Below, piece by piece: positions 51,420-61,201 of a stretch of 64,000 bases of DNA (the stretch's first letter is position 1; each line of letters starts with the position of its first letter). The translations under genes and the position numbers were made by a program. The stretch lies in NCBI RefSeq assembly GCF_003692965.1, contig NZ_REHC01000003.1:56679-120678 (forward strand). Direction: 5' to 3'. The notes below the pieces were generated by a model. That model saw only the letters and a list, made by a program, of their open reading frames with translations, searched no databases and had not been told where the DNA came from. This DNA comes from Lactobacillus sp. ESL0246. GTDB taxonomy: Bacteria > Bacillota > Bacilli > Lactobacillales > Lactobacillaceae.

Positions 51420-52337
51420 ATGATTAAAGAGCAAAAATTCCCGATAATAACTAATTATAGATGGTATGACATCAGTAATTTAAGTGAAACAGATAGTAAT
51501 CAGTTACAAGATGATTTTAATTTTACACCAGATATGATTTCTTATATCTCTGATCGTCATGAACGGCCACACTACGATTATGATACTTATACTCATATTA
51601 ACTTGCTAGTATATGACGTGCCTATCTGGCCAACGCAGGTTATTAAGCATTTTACAGCTCATCCAGTTACTTTTTTAATATCAGAAAAAAATATTTTTAC
51701 TTTTCATACTGAGTCTACTAGTTATGTCTTTGATCAATTCAATGATCTTATGATGCGACGAGAACTTGCTAAAGCGCAGGATGTTACTGAACTATTAATG
51801 AAATTTTTGCTTTTTTCTTCGCAATATTTTCAACGAGCAGTCACACAACTGGATGATGAACGCAATCTATTAGATAAAAAGTTATCTGGAGATATCAATA
51901 ATCGGGATCTTGTAGAGCTTTCTAATATTGAAAAGAGTTTAGTATATTTATCAAGTTCTATTCAAACAAATTTAATGATGCTTCATAGTTTGAAAGTGTC
52001 TGAACTGGACTTTACTAAGCGTGCATGTGAACGGCTTGATGATGTGTTAATTGAATCAAATCAATCGGCAGAAATGGTAAAAATTTCGCAACAAGTAACC
52101 CAGACATTATCAGCAACATCAAATAATATGATGAATAATAATTTGAATGATACCATGAAGTTTTTAACGGTCTGGTCATTAGTATTAACAATACCTACTA
52201 TTTTAACCGGATTTTATGGGATGAATGTCAGTTTACCAGTGGGGCATAGTTCATCTGACTGGATCATAATTATGGTTTTAACAATTATTTTGATGGTTTG
52301 GTTAGTAATTTTGATGAAAAGACACCATTTCTTTTAA
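51420..52337 (+). CDS. CorA family divalent-metal transporter
   Basis: This 305-residue protein has a large cytoplasmic domain (residues 1-240) with a long helix, two C-terminal membrane segments, and the signature GFYGMNVSLPVGH (GMN motif) between them. That is the pattern of CorA/MIT magnesium or cobalt channels, which work as pentamers. The N-terminus (NYRWYDISNLSETDSNQLQD) and the helical region (KFLLFSSQYFQRAVTQLDDE) fit the Firmicute subgroup. It is followed after 15 bp by the beta-lactamase-like gene, possibly in one transcript. Confidence 0.92.
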   Translation: MIKEQKFPIITNYRWYDISNLSETDSNQLQDDFNFTPDMISYISDRHERPHYDYDTYTHINLLVYDVPIWPTQVIKHFTAHPVTFLISEKNIFTFHTESTSYVFDQFNDLMMRRELAKAQDVTELLMKFLLFSSQYFQRAVTQLDDERNLLDKKLSGDINNRDLVELSNIEKSLVYLSSSIQTNLMMLHSLKVSELDFTKRACERLDDVLIESNQSAEMVKISQQVTQTLSATSNNMMNNNLNDTMKFLTVWSLVLTIPTILTGFYGMNVSLPVGHSSSDWIIIMVLTIILMVWLVILMKRHHFF

Positions 52338-52352
52338 GATGGGGATGGATTT

Positions 52353-53276
52353 ATGAAAAACAAAGTATTAATTGGCTCATTAATTACCACTTTGCTCGCA
52401 TTTGTTCTCTATTCAGCTAATCTTAAGCGAACGGAAAATGCTAGTTTGCAAATCGTGGGTTCCAAAACACACCAAGTATTTAATAGTAGTAAGAATAAAA
52501 ATGAAGCTTCGCATGAACCAGATGTGTCTGATGTAGAATATAATAACCAAATAAAAGTTGTTCATGGAAGTGATCGTGTTTGGACACATAAAATTGAACA
52601 AATTATGGGTAAAGAACGGTCTTATCAGGTATATGTTCAAGATTTAAATTCGGGTAAATTTGCGGACATAGGCAATACGGTTAAATCACATGTTGTTAAT
52701 AAATCAACTAGGTTATTTTTACTAACAGCAATTTTTTATCAAGAGCAGTATGGTAACCTATCAGGTAAGTCTGTTATTAAAATTAAAAAAGCCGATCAAG
52801 TGAAGTCAGAAAGATTACTTCAACCAGGAATAGGGTATGGGATTACTTATCTGGAGCAAGCAATGATGAATAATAGTCAGACGGCAGCTAAAGCATTATT
52901 ACGTAAAATTAAACCTACACAAGTCATTTTAGTAGCACGAAAAATGGGTGCAACACACACAACTTTTGGTAAAGTTGGCAAAAACACACTTAATATTCAA
53001 ACGACGGCTAAAGACATGGCACTTGTGCTGGCTAACTTGTATCGGAATAAAACTTTAAATCGGCAAAATTCTAATCAAGTTTTAAATGCTCTTCATACAT
53101 CTTCTGCTAAACCTAAAATCGCAAAAAGTATTAGTGGGTCTATTTATACAATTGGTGATAGTAAAGCAAGCGTTGAATTGGTTCAAACACATGGAAATTC
53201 ATACTGTGTGAGTGTTTGGAGCAATAGTGATCATAATCTGGCTGAATTAGGCCAGACTGTCAATCGTTTTTTTTAA
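52353..53276 (+). CDS. Beta-lactamase-fold (serine hydrolase-like) exported protein lacking key residues
   Basis: This 307-residue protein has an N-terminal signal or anchor segment (MKNKVLIGSLITTLLAFVLY), a linker of about 50 residues and a class A beta-lactamase-like domain. Positions matching the catalytic motifs are KSTRLFLLTAIFYQ (Ser present, but Leu where the SxxK Lys should be), NNSQTAAKALL (for SDN) and TIGDSKASVEL (for KTG). Loss of the Lys suggests it is not an active beta-lactamase or carboxypeptidase. It may bind cell-wall or peptide ligands. It lies just after the CorA-like gene. Confidence 0.7.
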   Translation: MKNKVLIGSLITTLLAFVLYSANLKRTENASLQIVGSKTHQVFNSSKNKNEASHEPDVSDVEYNNQIKVVHGSDRVWTHKIEQIMGKERSYQVYVQDLNSGKFADIGNTVKSHVVNKSTRLFLLTAIFYQEQYGNLSGKSVIKIKKADQVKSERLLQPGIGYGITYLEQAMMNNSQTAAKALLRKIKPTQVILVARKMGATHTTFGKVGKNTLNIQTTAKDMALVLANLYRNKTLNRQNSNQVLNALHTSSAKPKIAKSISGSIYTIGDSKASVELVQTHGNSYCVSVWSNSDHNLAELGQTVNRFF

Positions 53277-53284
53277 TAAAACTA

Positions 53285-53437
53285 GTATGGAATTCAGTTT
53301 GAACTCCTTTTTTTGTATATAAAACTATGCGTTAGTAGTAATCGACAAATAATCGATAACAATTTACATATTGTAGATTGTATTCTTCTGATTGTAGTGT
53401 TATATTGTTCAGTATGCTGTTTAAAGAAGGGAAGTAA
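53285..53437. promoter_or_regulatory. Terminator-like hairpin and possible TetR operator
   Basis: GGAATTC and GAACTCC with a T7 run at 53290-53317 may end the upstream transcript. ACAAT-N6-ATTGT near 53361-53376 is an inverted repeat ahead of the TetR gene and could be its operator, but its arms are short and the AT-rich context makes chance matches likely. Confidence 0.35.
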
Positions 53438-54001
53438 ATGGTTAAAAAAAGAAGTCTTGACTTAGATAAAGTAATTGCAAAGGCAACAGAAATGATAGGC
53501 CGAAATGGATTATCAGAAACAACCTTGCCTAGTTTGGCAAGTGAGTTGGGAGTGCGTTCTCAGTCACTTTATCATTATGTTTCTGGTCGTAAACAATTAT
53601 TGTCGCTTGTAGGTGCAAGTAGAATCAAAATTTTAATCAAAAAGTTAACGGATAGCATAATTGGATTATCTGGCCAAGAGGCATTACTTAAGTTTGCTGA
53701 TATTATACGTAAATTTATTCTAAATGATCCAGCATTGATAAGTATTTTGTATCATTTAAATGAATATCAAAAAGATGATGCAATTACTCAAGAAATTATG
53801 AATATAATTGCGCTGGCTGATAAGTTGAATTTACGTAGTGATAGTACCGTTTCACTTCATTCTTTAATTGGCGCTGTTTTAGGATATGTCTTTTTAGATG
53901 TATCTGATTCCTTTGCGGATGAAACTGGCACCGAAGCTGATATAGGCTACCATGAACTAATTTTACAACTAGTTCGGCCAAAAGATTTTTTGCAAAAATA
54001 G
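53438..54001 (+). CDS. TetR-family transcriptional regulator
   Basis: This 187-residue protein has an N-terminal TetR helix-turn-helix (KATEMIGRNGLSETTLPSLA, then SELGVRSQSLYHYVSGRKQL) and a C-terminal ligand domain of about 135 residues resembling the TetR_C_33/WHG type (HSLIGAVLGYVFLDVSD). It starts 14 bp upstream of the MMPL-type exporter gene and almost certainly controls it. Local repression by a drug- or lipid-responsive regulator is the usual logic. An AAGGGAAG ribosome site precedes the ATG. Confidence 0.9.
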   Translation: MVKKRSLDLDKVIAKATEMIGRNGLSETTLPSLASELGVRSQSLYHYVSGRKQLLSLVGASRIKILIKKLTDSIIGLSGQEALLKFADIIRKFILNDPALISILYHLNEYQKDDAITQEIMNIIALADKLNLRSDSTVSLHSLIGAVLGYVFLDVSDSFADETGTEADIGYHELILQLVRPKDFLQK

Positions 54002-54015
54002 AAAGGAAAAGTAGA

Positions 54016-56880
54016 GTGCAAAAATTATTAAAGAATCATATTTTTTCATTAATTGCATGGGTAATAATTTTAATTATTTCTGTTGTGGTTTTGCCGGATG
54101 TTACTGGGTTAACTAGAGAGCACTCAAATATTTCCTTGCCACAAGATGTGCAAAGTGAGGTTGCGCAATCAATTCAAAATGATTGGGGACCAAAGCAAAG
54201 AAATACTTATCAACTTGCAGTTGTCTTTAACAAAAAGAATGGCAAGTTAACGGCTGATGATAAAAATGCCATCAACCAAACTATTACTAGTTTGAAGGAT
54301 AATGAAGATAAGTATGGCATAAAACAAATATTGGGACCCAATGATAATATTGCAACCAAGAAAAAATTACAGTCAGATGATAATACAACATGGATTGCAC
54401 AAGTAAATGTTGCCAAACATCATGCTCCAATTAATGAAGTGGAAGAACAGATTAATTCAGCCGTGAAGACAGCTGGGATCAGAACTTATGTTACTGGAGC
54501 AGATGTTTTGCAAAATGCTTTCTCCAATTCGATTCAAGAGGGTATTAAGAAAACTGAAGCTATTACAATTGTCTTTATTTTTATTGTTTTGGTTATTGTT
54601 TTTAGATCACCAATTGTCCCTTTGATTTCATTATTAACAGTGGGGATTTCCTTTATTACATCGTTTGCGATTGTAACAAATCTAGTTAAGTATCAGAACT
54701 TTCCGTTTTCAAATTTCACCCAAGTATTTATGATTATTGTGTTATTTGGAATTGGAACGGATTACAATATTCTACTTTACGATAAATTTAAAGAGAATTT
54801 AGGACTGGGTATGGATCGCTATCAGGCAATGAAAAATGCTCAAAAGATAGCAGGGAAAACAATTCTGTATTCAGGATCATCGATTTTAATTGGATTTACC
54901 GCTCTGAGCCTAGCTAAATTTTCAATTTACCAATCAGCTGTTGGTGTAGCTGTTGGTGTAGCTGTTTTATTAATTGTTTTATTGACTTTGAATCCATTTT
55001 TTATGGCCGTCTTGGGTGAAAAAATGTTCTGGCCAGTCAAGAAATTTACTGGTGAAAAAGAAGATAAATTATGGCATGGAATTTCTAAGGGCACTTTAGC
55101 ACACCCAATAATTTATTTGATTGTTTTAGCTGTAATAATCGTGCCATTTGGTTTAATGTATTCAGGTCATTTAAATTACGATGATACTGATGAAATTGGT
55201 AATGATGTACCTGCTAAAGCCGGAATGAAGATAGTTGAGCAACATTTTTCAAAAGGAATGGCCGAACCATCTATTCTTTATATCAAGAGTAACCATCGGC
55301 TTGATAATGAGGCGGATTTGCGGTTAATTGATCAGTTGACCCGACAATTACAGTCTTCAAAGAATGTGTCAATGGTAACTTCAGTCACGCAACCTTATGG
55401 AGAAAGTATTCAAAAGTTATACGTTAAGAATCAGTTGAATACAGTTAATCAAGGAGTTGATCAGGCTCGGATTGGCCTAAATAAGCTTAGTCAAGCAAGT
55501 AAAAGTGTAGCAAATGGTGCTAGCCAACTAGCTACTGGTACAGGACAATTGCAAAGTGGTACAGGTCAACTGCAAAGTGGTGCTGGTCAATTGCAGAGTG
55601 GTACTGCTCAGATGAGTAATGGGCTGAATCGGCTTAACTCAAGCATAAATAGTGGTACTCAAGGACTTGCTGGAGCACAACAAAGTATGAAAGCAACACT
55701 TGAAAGTAGCTACAAAGCCAATTTAGCTAAAACAATTGGTGCTTTACCCGGACTATCACCTCAGCAAAAAATGGCCGCAATGCAGGCAGCCGGAATTGCT
55801 CTTGAAAAGTCATGGTCACAAGCGTCAGCTTCTTTACCAGATGTAGCTAGTCAGATGGGACAATTACAATCTGGTGTTGGGCGCTTGGCGTCAGCTTCTA
55901 ACCAATTGCATTCTGGTGCCACAAGTTTAAATGGAGGAATCGGTCAGCTCAATTCTAGTGTTGGTCAATTAAATTCAGGTGCAGGTCAACTTGCAAATAA
56001 TACGCCGAAGATTACCGCTGGAGTAGATAAAGTTAATAGTGGCTTGGGTCAAGGTGCTTCCTATTTGACAGGATTAGCAAATTCGTCAGCTGCGGATACT
56101 TTCTATATTCCTAAAGAATTCATCAAAGACGATACTTTCCAAACCTCAATTGAAAATTATTTGAGTCCAGATAAAAAATCGGCAATGCTGATGATTGTTT
56201 TTAATACCAATCCAAGTAGCATTAAAGCGACTAAAAAGGCACAAGATTTAAGTGTGATGGCCCAAAAATCGCTGGAAGGTACACGATTAGCCAATGCAAC
56301 AATAGCTATGGGAGGACAAAGTGCTAAGATAGCAGATATTAAAGAAGTAGCTAACAAAGACTTTATTAGAACCGCTGCTATTATGTTAGTCGGTATTGGC
56401 ATTGCCTTAATTTTTGTTACTAGGTCGCTTCTTCAACCAATATATATTTTAGGGACACTTTTATTAGCTTACTTTAGTTCGTTGTCGATTAGTGAATGGA
56501 TTGTGAAAGCAGTAATGGGCAATAATATGCTCGCTTGGAATACACCATTTTTCGGCTTTATATTATTGATTGCATTAGGTGTTGACTATAGTATTTTCTT
56601 GATGACTCGTTATCGTGAACTGGAAGGCTCAAGTCCTAGTGATCGAATTCTGAAGGCGTGTGGTATTATTGGAACTGTTGTTATTTCAGCAGCAATAATC
56701 CTTGGTGGTACATTTGCCGCATTAATTCCTTCGGGTATTCCAACTTTGATTGAAGTGGCGTTAACGGTGATCATCGGCTTGATTATTCTTGTCTTTATTA
56801 TGCCAATTACTCTAACAGCCGCAGTTAAGTTGACATATGAGGGAATACACCTGAAAAAGAATCGTCGAGTTAAAGATTAA
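54016..56880 (+). CDS. MMPL/RND-family membrane transporter
   Basis: The start is GTG 54016 behind GAAAGGAAAAG. The 954-residue protein has the MMPL/YdgH layout: one helix, a large extracellular domain, a bundle of about six helices (FRSPIVPLISLLTVGISFI, GIGTDYNILLYDKFKENLG with the conserved GxxxDY motif), a second extracellular domain, and a second bundle (GVDYSIFLMTRYRELEG). The second loop is very long and includes heptad-like GQLQSGT repeats around residues 512-540 and a coiled coil up to 690. MMPL exporters use proton-motive force to move lipids or drugs. It is controlled by the adjacent TetR. Confidence 0.9.
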   Translation: MQKLLKNHIFSLIAWVIILIISVVVLPDVTGLTREHSNISLPQDVQSEVAQSIQNDWGPKQRNTYQLAVVFNKKNGKLTADDKNAINQTITSLKDNEDKYGIKQILGPNDNIATKKKLQSDDNTTWIAQVNVAKHHAPINEVEEQINSAVKTAGIRTYVTGADVLQNAFSNSIQEGIKKTEAITIVFIFIVLVIVFRSPIVPLISLLTVGISFITSFAIVTNLVKYQNFPFSNFTQVFMIIVLFGIGTDYNILLYDKFKENLGLGMDRYQAMKNAQKIAGKTILYSGSSILIGFTALSLAKFSIYQSAVGVAVGVAVLLIVLLTLNPFFMAVLGEKMFWPVKKFTGEKEDKLWHGISKGTLAHPIIYLIVLAVIIVPFGLMYSGHLNYDDTDEIGNDVPAKAGMKIVEQHFSKGMAEPSILYIKSNHRLDNEADLRLIDQLTRQLQSSKNVSMVTSVTQPYGESIQKLYVKNQLNTVNQGVDQARIGLNKLSQASKSVANGASQLATGTGQLQSGTGQLQSGAGQLQSGTAQMSNGLNRLNSSINSGTQGLAGAQQSMKATLESSYKANLAKTIGALPGLSPQQKMAAMQAAGIALEKSWSQASASLPDVASQMGQLQSGVGRLASASNQLHSGATSLNGGIGQLNSSVGQLNSGAGQLANNTPKITAGVDKVNSGLGQGASYLTGLANSSAADTFYIPKEFIKDDTFQTSIENYLSPDKKSAMLMIVFNTNPSSIKATKKAQDLSVMAQKSLEGTRLANATIAMGGQSAKIADIKEVANKDFIRTAAIMLVGIGIALIFVTRSLLQPIYILGTLLLAYFSSLSISEWIVKAVMGNNMLAWNTPFFGFILLIALGVDYSIFLMTRYRELEGSSPSDRILKACGIIGTVVISAAIILGGTFAALIPSGIPTLIEVALTVIIGLIILVFIMPITLTAAVKLTYEGIHLKKNRRVKD
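55541..55615 (+). repeat. Imperfect 21-bp tandem repeats coding for GQLQSG(T/A)
   Basis: Three or four imperfect units run from TACAGGACAATTGCAAAGTG to about 55615, each coding for a seven-residue (T/A)GQLQSG block. Third-base differences show the repeats are old and selected at the protein level. Length variation between strains is possible. Confidence 0.75.
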
Positions 56881-56902
56881 CAAGGTAAATTATTAAGTTA
56901 AA

Positions 56903-56943
56903 CGAAAAAGTACGATAAAGAGATTTTCTTTCTCGTACTTTTT
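56903..56943 (+). terminator. Terminator of the tetR-MMPL unit
   Basis: AAAAAGTACGA and TCGTACTTTTT form an 11-bp stem with a 15- to 18-nt AGA/TCT-rich loop, followed by GTTTT. Confidence 0.85.
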
Positions 56944-56992
56944 GTTTTATGATTAGGATACCAAATATAAAATGATTAAAAGGATGGTTTTT

Positions 56993-58003
56993 ATGACTAC
57001 TTGTCCAAATTGTGGCCGCCTGATATCCGATAATGATGAAATTTGTCCAAAATGTCACTTTGATTTACAAAAATATAGGGACACTTTTTTTACCGATCAA
57101 TATCAGAAAGGCAATTATGAAAATGAAAAAACCGGCGAAAGTATAGTAAATCGTAAACTTTATCGTCAGCAGTTTTACCCAGAAAAACAAAATCCAACTG
57201 TTAAAAAAATGCTCCAATGGATGCATAACAATAGTATGATTGTTTTTTTATTGGGAATTGCTCTATTACTTGTTATGAGTTTTTCTCGAAGTATTGGCTG
57301 GGTCTGCTTTTTTGCATTATTAATTTGGCTTTATCTAGTTTGTGTAAAAGATGGAAAAATTGAACGATATACGGTAGATAAACGCTTGACAGAAAAAGTT
57401 AATCAAATTTGTTCAAATATGTTTAATAGCGTTGAAGAATCTAGTCAAAAGGTGCATTCAAAAAGCAAAACCCATGATCATATAGAAGAACATGCAGTGA
57501 GAAAACATTTTAGTTATGTTCAATTGTTAGTTTTATTGATGGCTGTAATTAATTTAGTGGTTATTTTTACAGGTTCAGGTGCATCGGTTTCTGATGTCAC
57601 CTACACGGGTAAAATGTCGTTAACACGGGTAACATTTAGGTTGGCAGGGCACTTGTTTTCTTCTAGTGCAACGCAATTATCGGGAGTGCTATTATGTTTT
57701 TTATGGGCGCTTATTGTAATTTTGCCATTGGTTATTATTTATAACACATTGAAAGATGGTAATAATCGTCGTTTTGTTGCCTTTGTGTTATCTTTAATAG
57801 AATCAGTTTTCTTAATTTATTTAATTTTCAAACTACCAACATTGACACTGACTAAGGGTGGAATTCTTAAAAACATTTCAAATGAAATTCTTTTATATGC
57901 TGTTTCGATTGGAGCATCAACTTACTTTTTAGTTTTATCAAGCATTATGACAACTATATTGACTGGCTATAACCTATTTAAAGAAAAGAAACAGACTCAT
58001 TAA
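56993..58003 (+). CDS. Zinc-ribbon membrane protein
   Basis: The start is set at ATG 56993 (MTTCPNCGRLISDNDEICPK), with AAAAGG upstream; ATGs at 56972 and 56984 are less well placed. The 336-residue protein has an N-terminal zinc ribbon with CPNCG-x9-CPKC, a linker of 55 residues, then two helices (about 74-108), a charged soluble loop of about 75 residues, and four C-terminal helices. Zinc-ribbon membrane proteins of this type occur widely in lactobacilli without a known function. It is monocistronic. Confidence 0.8.
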   Translation: MTTCPNCGRLISDNDEICPKCHFDLQKYRDTFFTDQYQKGNYENEKTGESIVNRKLYRQQFYPEKQNPTVKKMLQWMHNNSMIVFLLGIALLLVMSFSRSIGWVCFFALLIWLYLVCVKDGKIERYTVDKRLTEKVNQICSNMFNSVEESSQKVHSKSKTHDHIEEHAVRKHFSYVQLLVLLMAVINLVVIFTGSGASVSDVTYTGKMSLTRVTFRLAGHLFSSSATQLSGVLLCFLWALIVILPLVIIYNTLKDGNNRRFVAFVLSLIESVFLIYLIFKLPTLTLTKGGILKNISNEILLYAVSIGASTYFLVLSSIMTTILTGYNLFKEKKQTH

Positions 58004-58066
58004 TTTTAATGAGATATTGAATAATGCGAACTCAGTAAATTGTTTGATTTACTAGTTGGTTTTATA

Positions 58067-58102
58067 CAAAAAAGCTAGACCTCAGTTGGCCTAGCTTTTT
58101 GG
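58067..58102. terminator. Bidirectional terminator between convergent genes
   Basis: AAAAAAGCTAGACC and GGCCTAGCTTTTT form a stem of 10 or more pairs with one mismatch around TCAGTT. It serves the zinc-ribbon gene on the plus strand and the dehydrogenase gene on the minus strand. Confidence 0.85.
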
Positions 58103-58110
58103 CTTTGCAA

Positions 58111-59487
58111 TTATTTCATTGACGGATCGATTATTAGATGCTCATTGACAAAAGCCATCATACCTAAGTCGCTTAATTCACGGCCGTAGCCAGACTTTTT
58201 AATACCGCCGAAAGGTAATTCACCTGAAGTAATCCAAGTTCCGTTAATAACGGTCATCCCCGTTTCAATTTGAGCAGCCACTTTTTCTGCATGTGCAATA
58301 TTGCTGCTGATGACGGAAGAGCCTAATCCATAACTAGAATCATTGGCTAAAGTAATTGCCTCATCTTCATCCTCAACTGCATAAACGATTGCAACTGGTC
58401 CGAAGAATTCTTGATCATAAGCTGGATTATCCTTAGTAATATTGGTTAAAATCATTGGGCGGAAGAAAGCACCATCTGAATTGATTTCAGGATACTGATA
58501 GTAAACTTTTCCACCGGCAGAGATTGCTGCGTTAACTTGTTGTGTTAACTTGTCTTTAGCTACTAATGAGTTCATTGGTGCTAATGTGGTTTTTTCATTT
58601 AAAGGATCGCCAGCTATGAGGACTTCAAATGAGTTCTTTAAATCTTGTAAAACTTCATCGTAATGAGATTTAACGGTAATTATTCGTTTTGACGAAGTGC
58701 AAACCTGACCGTCATTGTAAATTCGGGCAGTTTGGAGAGCCTTCTTTAATGTTGAGGAGTCGGCATCATTTAATACGATAAAAGCATCATTACCGCCAAG
58801 TTCCATAGTTGATTTTTTAAGATTTTTACCAGCAGTTTTGGCCACTGATTCTCCGCCACGTTCGGATCCTGTTAGAGCAACACCCTGAACTCGCGGATCA
58901 GCAATAATTTGATCCAATTGATCATAATTAAGATAAAGGTTAATCAAACTACCCTCAGGAGCACCGGCTTGTCTAATAAGCTTTGTCATTAGTGCAGCCG
59001 AACCGGGTACATTATGGGCATGTTTAAGAATAATTGGGTTTCCTACAATAAAATTGGGTGCAAAAACTCTAATAACCTGGTAAAGTGGGAAATTCCAAGG
59101 TTCACAGGCTATAATGACACCGGTTGCCTGTTTTAGATAATATGCTTTGCCAAGTTGTGACTTAATCGGTTGTTTCATCATCATTTCTGGACCGTGCTCA
59201 GCATAATAATCACAAATTGAGGCACAGAGTTCAACTTCTCCCTTAGCTTCCCCAATTAGTTTTCCCATTTCCTTGGTCATTGTTTCGGCCATTGGGTCTA
59301 TTTTTTCACGCAATTTAGATGCGATTTGATGTAGGATAACAGTTCGCGAAGTTGGTTTTTCGAAACGCCATTTTTTGTATAGGGCATGGCTTAAATTGAG
59401 AGCATCTTCAATTTGAGTAGCAGTTGGGTTGCTATAATTACCAAACTTTTCATTAGTATACGGATTGATTGATTGGTATTTAGCCAT
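58111..59487 (-). CDS. gabD: NAD(P)-dependent aldehyde dehydrogenase (succinate-semialdehyde dehydrogenase-like)
   Basis: This 458-residue member of the ALDH superfamily has [17 protein letters not shown] (NAD binding), [16 protein letters not shown] (conserved Lys), [36 protein letters not shown] with the general-base Glu, and [13 protein letters not shown] with the catalytic Cys. The phrase [20 protein letters not shown] also fits GabD-like enzymes of lactobacilli. It oxidises an aldehyde to the acid; succinate semialdehyde is the usual annotation, but the real substrate is uncertain. It is monocistronic and transcribed toward the zinc-ribbon gene. Confidence 0.88.
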   Translation of the reverse strand: MAKYQSINPYTNEKFGNYSNPTATQIEDALNLSHALYKKWRFEKPTSRTVILHQIASKLREKIDPMAETMTKEMGKLIGEAKGEVELCASICDYYAEHGPEMMMKQPIKSQLGKAYYLKQATGVIIACEPWNFPLYQVIRVFAPNFIVGNPIILKHAHNVPGSAALMTKLIRQAGAPEGSLINLYLNYDQLDQIIADPRVQGVALTGSERGGESVAKTAGKNLKKSTMELGGNDAFIVLNDADSSTLKKALQTARIYNDGQVCTSSKRIITVKSHYDEVLQDLKNSFEVLIAGDPLNEKTTLAPMNSLVAKDKLTQQVNAAISAGGKVYYQYPEINSDGAFFRPMILTNITKDNPAYDQEFFGPVAIVYAVEDEDEAITLANDSSYGLGSSVISSNIAHAEKVAAQIETGMTVINGTWITSGELPFGGIKKSGYGRELSDLGMMAFVNEHLIIDPSMK

Positions 59488-59562
59488 AATGTTATCTCCT
59501 TAAGTATAATTATATTTTTGAGTTATTCATAAATATTATAAACCGTTTTCACATAAATTGCT

Positions 59563-60354
59563 TTAGTTAGTTATTTCGATAGCCTTGGTTAAATACGCAA
59601 CAGATTCAGCGAGATATTGTTTTGCATAGGCCATTGCGTGTCTGGTTCCCGGGAGTAGTTTAAGATCGACTTCGTGATTTTCTTTTGCGAGAACAGAGAT
59701 GAATTCAAGCAGATAGCTAACAGGGGAGAGTTCAGCAGTTGAATTAATCATTAATAAGTGAGTTAATTTTTGATAATTATATGATTGAGCGTCAAGCTTT
59801 TGTAAAGTTGGTAGCTGGTCTGAACCGGCATACGTGATGGTGAAATATTTATAAAAAGCATTATTAATATCGGTAAATTTTTTTAGACCAAGTTCTTTTT
59901 GGGCAGCAGATGAGGCAGGAGTACTTGCATGATCTTTCATCCAGGTTGAAAAACTGACAGGGGCTGACCATGTGACAGTTGGAAATCCAAATTTACCTGC
60001 TAAATAAAGGGCAAGGACACCACCACTGCTAGCCCCAATTTGAGCAATTTTAGTGGTAGGTGTAACGGAATATTTGCTATTTAGCAACCATTTAACAAAT
60101 TTGACACTATCTTGGTGAGCGACTGGGAATGTGTACTCTGGAGCAAGTGAGTAATTGGGAGCAAAGACAATAAAGCCCTGTTCGGCGATTTTCAGGCTTA
60201 GTTCTTGAAGATCACTTTTATCGCCACGGAACCAGCCACCACCATGCCAAAAGAGCAAAATCTTGTGCTGAGGCTTGATTTGTTGTGGCAGATATATATC
60301 AGTAGTCAAATTATTTTGCTGATCATAAGTTATATTAGATAAAATTTGAGTCAT
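59563..60354 (-). CDS. Alpha/beta hydrolase (esterase/lipase, HGGGW type)
   Basis: This 263-residue hydrolase has the oxyanion-hole motif FWHGGGWFRGDK and the nucleophile Ser in IGASSGGVLAL. A catalytic His is in LLPGTRHAMAYAK, and a probable Asp/Glu is in the HEVDLKLL region. It resembles hormone-sensitive-lipase-type acetyl esterases and lacks a signal peptide, so it is cytoplasmic. Substrates may be short acyl esters. A GAGGTAA ribosome site precedes the ATG. It is preceded by a 241-bp divergent intergenic stretch. Confidence 0.86.
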   Translation of the reverse strand: MTQILSNITYDQQNNLTTDIYLPQQIKPQHKILLFWHGGGWFRGDKSDLQELSLKIAEQGFIVFAPNYSLAPEYTFPVAHQDSVKFVKWLLNSKYSVTPTTKIAQIGASSGGVLALYLAGKFGFPTVTWSAPVSFSTWMKDHASTPASSAAQKELGLKKFTDINNAFYKYFTITYAGSDQLPTLQKLDAQSYNYQKLTHLLMINSTAELSPVSYLLEFISVLAKENHEVDLKLLPGTRHAMAYAKQYLAESVAYLTKAIEITN

Positions 60355-60595
60355 TGTTACCTCCGAATTGAAAATTTTATTGTAAAACTATTATACTTTA
60401 AAATGAAGTAGTATTTTTATTGGCAGCTCTCTTATATAGGCTAATTTAGTGATAATCAGGTAACCAATAGGGGGTATTTGTTTGCTGACCTATTTTTAAA
60501 TATTTAAATTATTGTAATTATTAATCGAATATAACTAGAAAATAATCAAGCAGGAAATTTTTTTGGTAAAATGAGATTGTTATTGGAGGTAGGTT

Positions 60596-61201
60596 ATGCA
60601 TTTGTCAGCTAAAGCTAGTCGAAGACTGATTAATATCTTGACCGTTGTCAGCGGAGTCATTATTATTTTATTGTGTGTTTATTGGTACCGGTTAGGAATT
60701 TTTACGAGCCAAGCAAAAATGAGAGCATATTTGGCTGATAAAAAAATAATAGGACCAGTAGTTTTCGTTTTGATACAAATTATTCAAGTGGTATTTCCAA
60801 TTATTCCTGGTGGTGTTTCCCTGCTTGGTGGGGTAGTTTTCTTTGGTCCACTTGCAGGATTCATCTACAATTATGTCGGTGTATGTGTCGGTTCAATAAT
60901 AGATTTCTTTTTATCGCGGTTTTATGGTAAGCCATTTATTTTACACATAGTTTCTGAGAAAACTTTTGATAAGTACATTAAGTGGACAGAAAATCAACAT
61001 AAATTCAATTGGTTTTTTGCCATCTGTATTGTTGCGCCAATGGCACCGGATGATGTCCTCTGTTTGCTTGCAGGACTAACTGAAATGAAATTTTCAACAT
61101 ACTTTTGGATTATCGTGCTTGGCAAGCCGTGGACAATTGCAGCTTACAGCTTTGCTTTAATGTTTGGGATGGATTGGTTATTGAAATTGGTTGGTAAATA
61201 A
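60596..61201 (+). CDS. TVP38/TMEM64 (DedA-like, VTT domain) membrane protein
   Basis: This 201-residue protein has about five hydrophobic segments and the VTT/SNARE-associated core: VVFPIIPGGVSLLGGVVFFG, GFIYNYVGVCVGSIIDFFLS, RFYGKPF and APMAPDDVLCLLAGLTEM. Members of this family are implicated in lipid scrambling and membrane stress responses. GGAGG precedes the ATG. The last base of the stop codon is shared with the start of the acetyltransferase gene, so the pair is coupled. Confidence 0.87.
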   Translation: MHLSAKASRRLINILTVVSGVIIILLCVYWYRLGIFTSQAKMRAYLADKKIIGPVVFVLIQIIQVVFPIIPGGVSLLGGVVFFGPLAGFIYNYVGVCVGSIIDFFLSRFYGKPFILHIVSEKTFDKYIKWTENQHKFNWFFAICIVAPMAPDDVLCLLAGLTEMKFSTYFWIIVLGKPWTIAAYSFALMFGMDWLLKLVGK

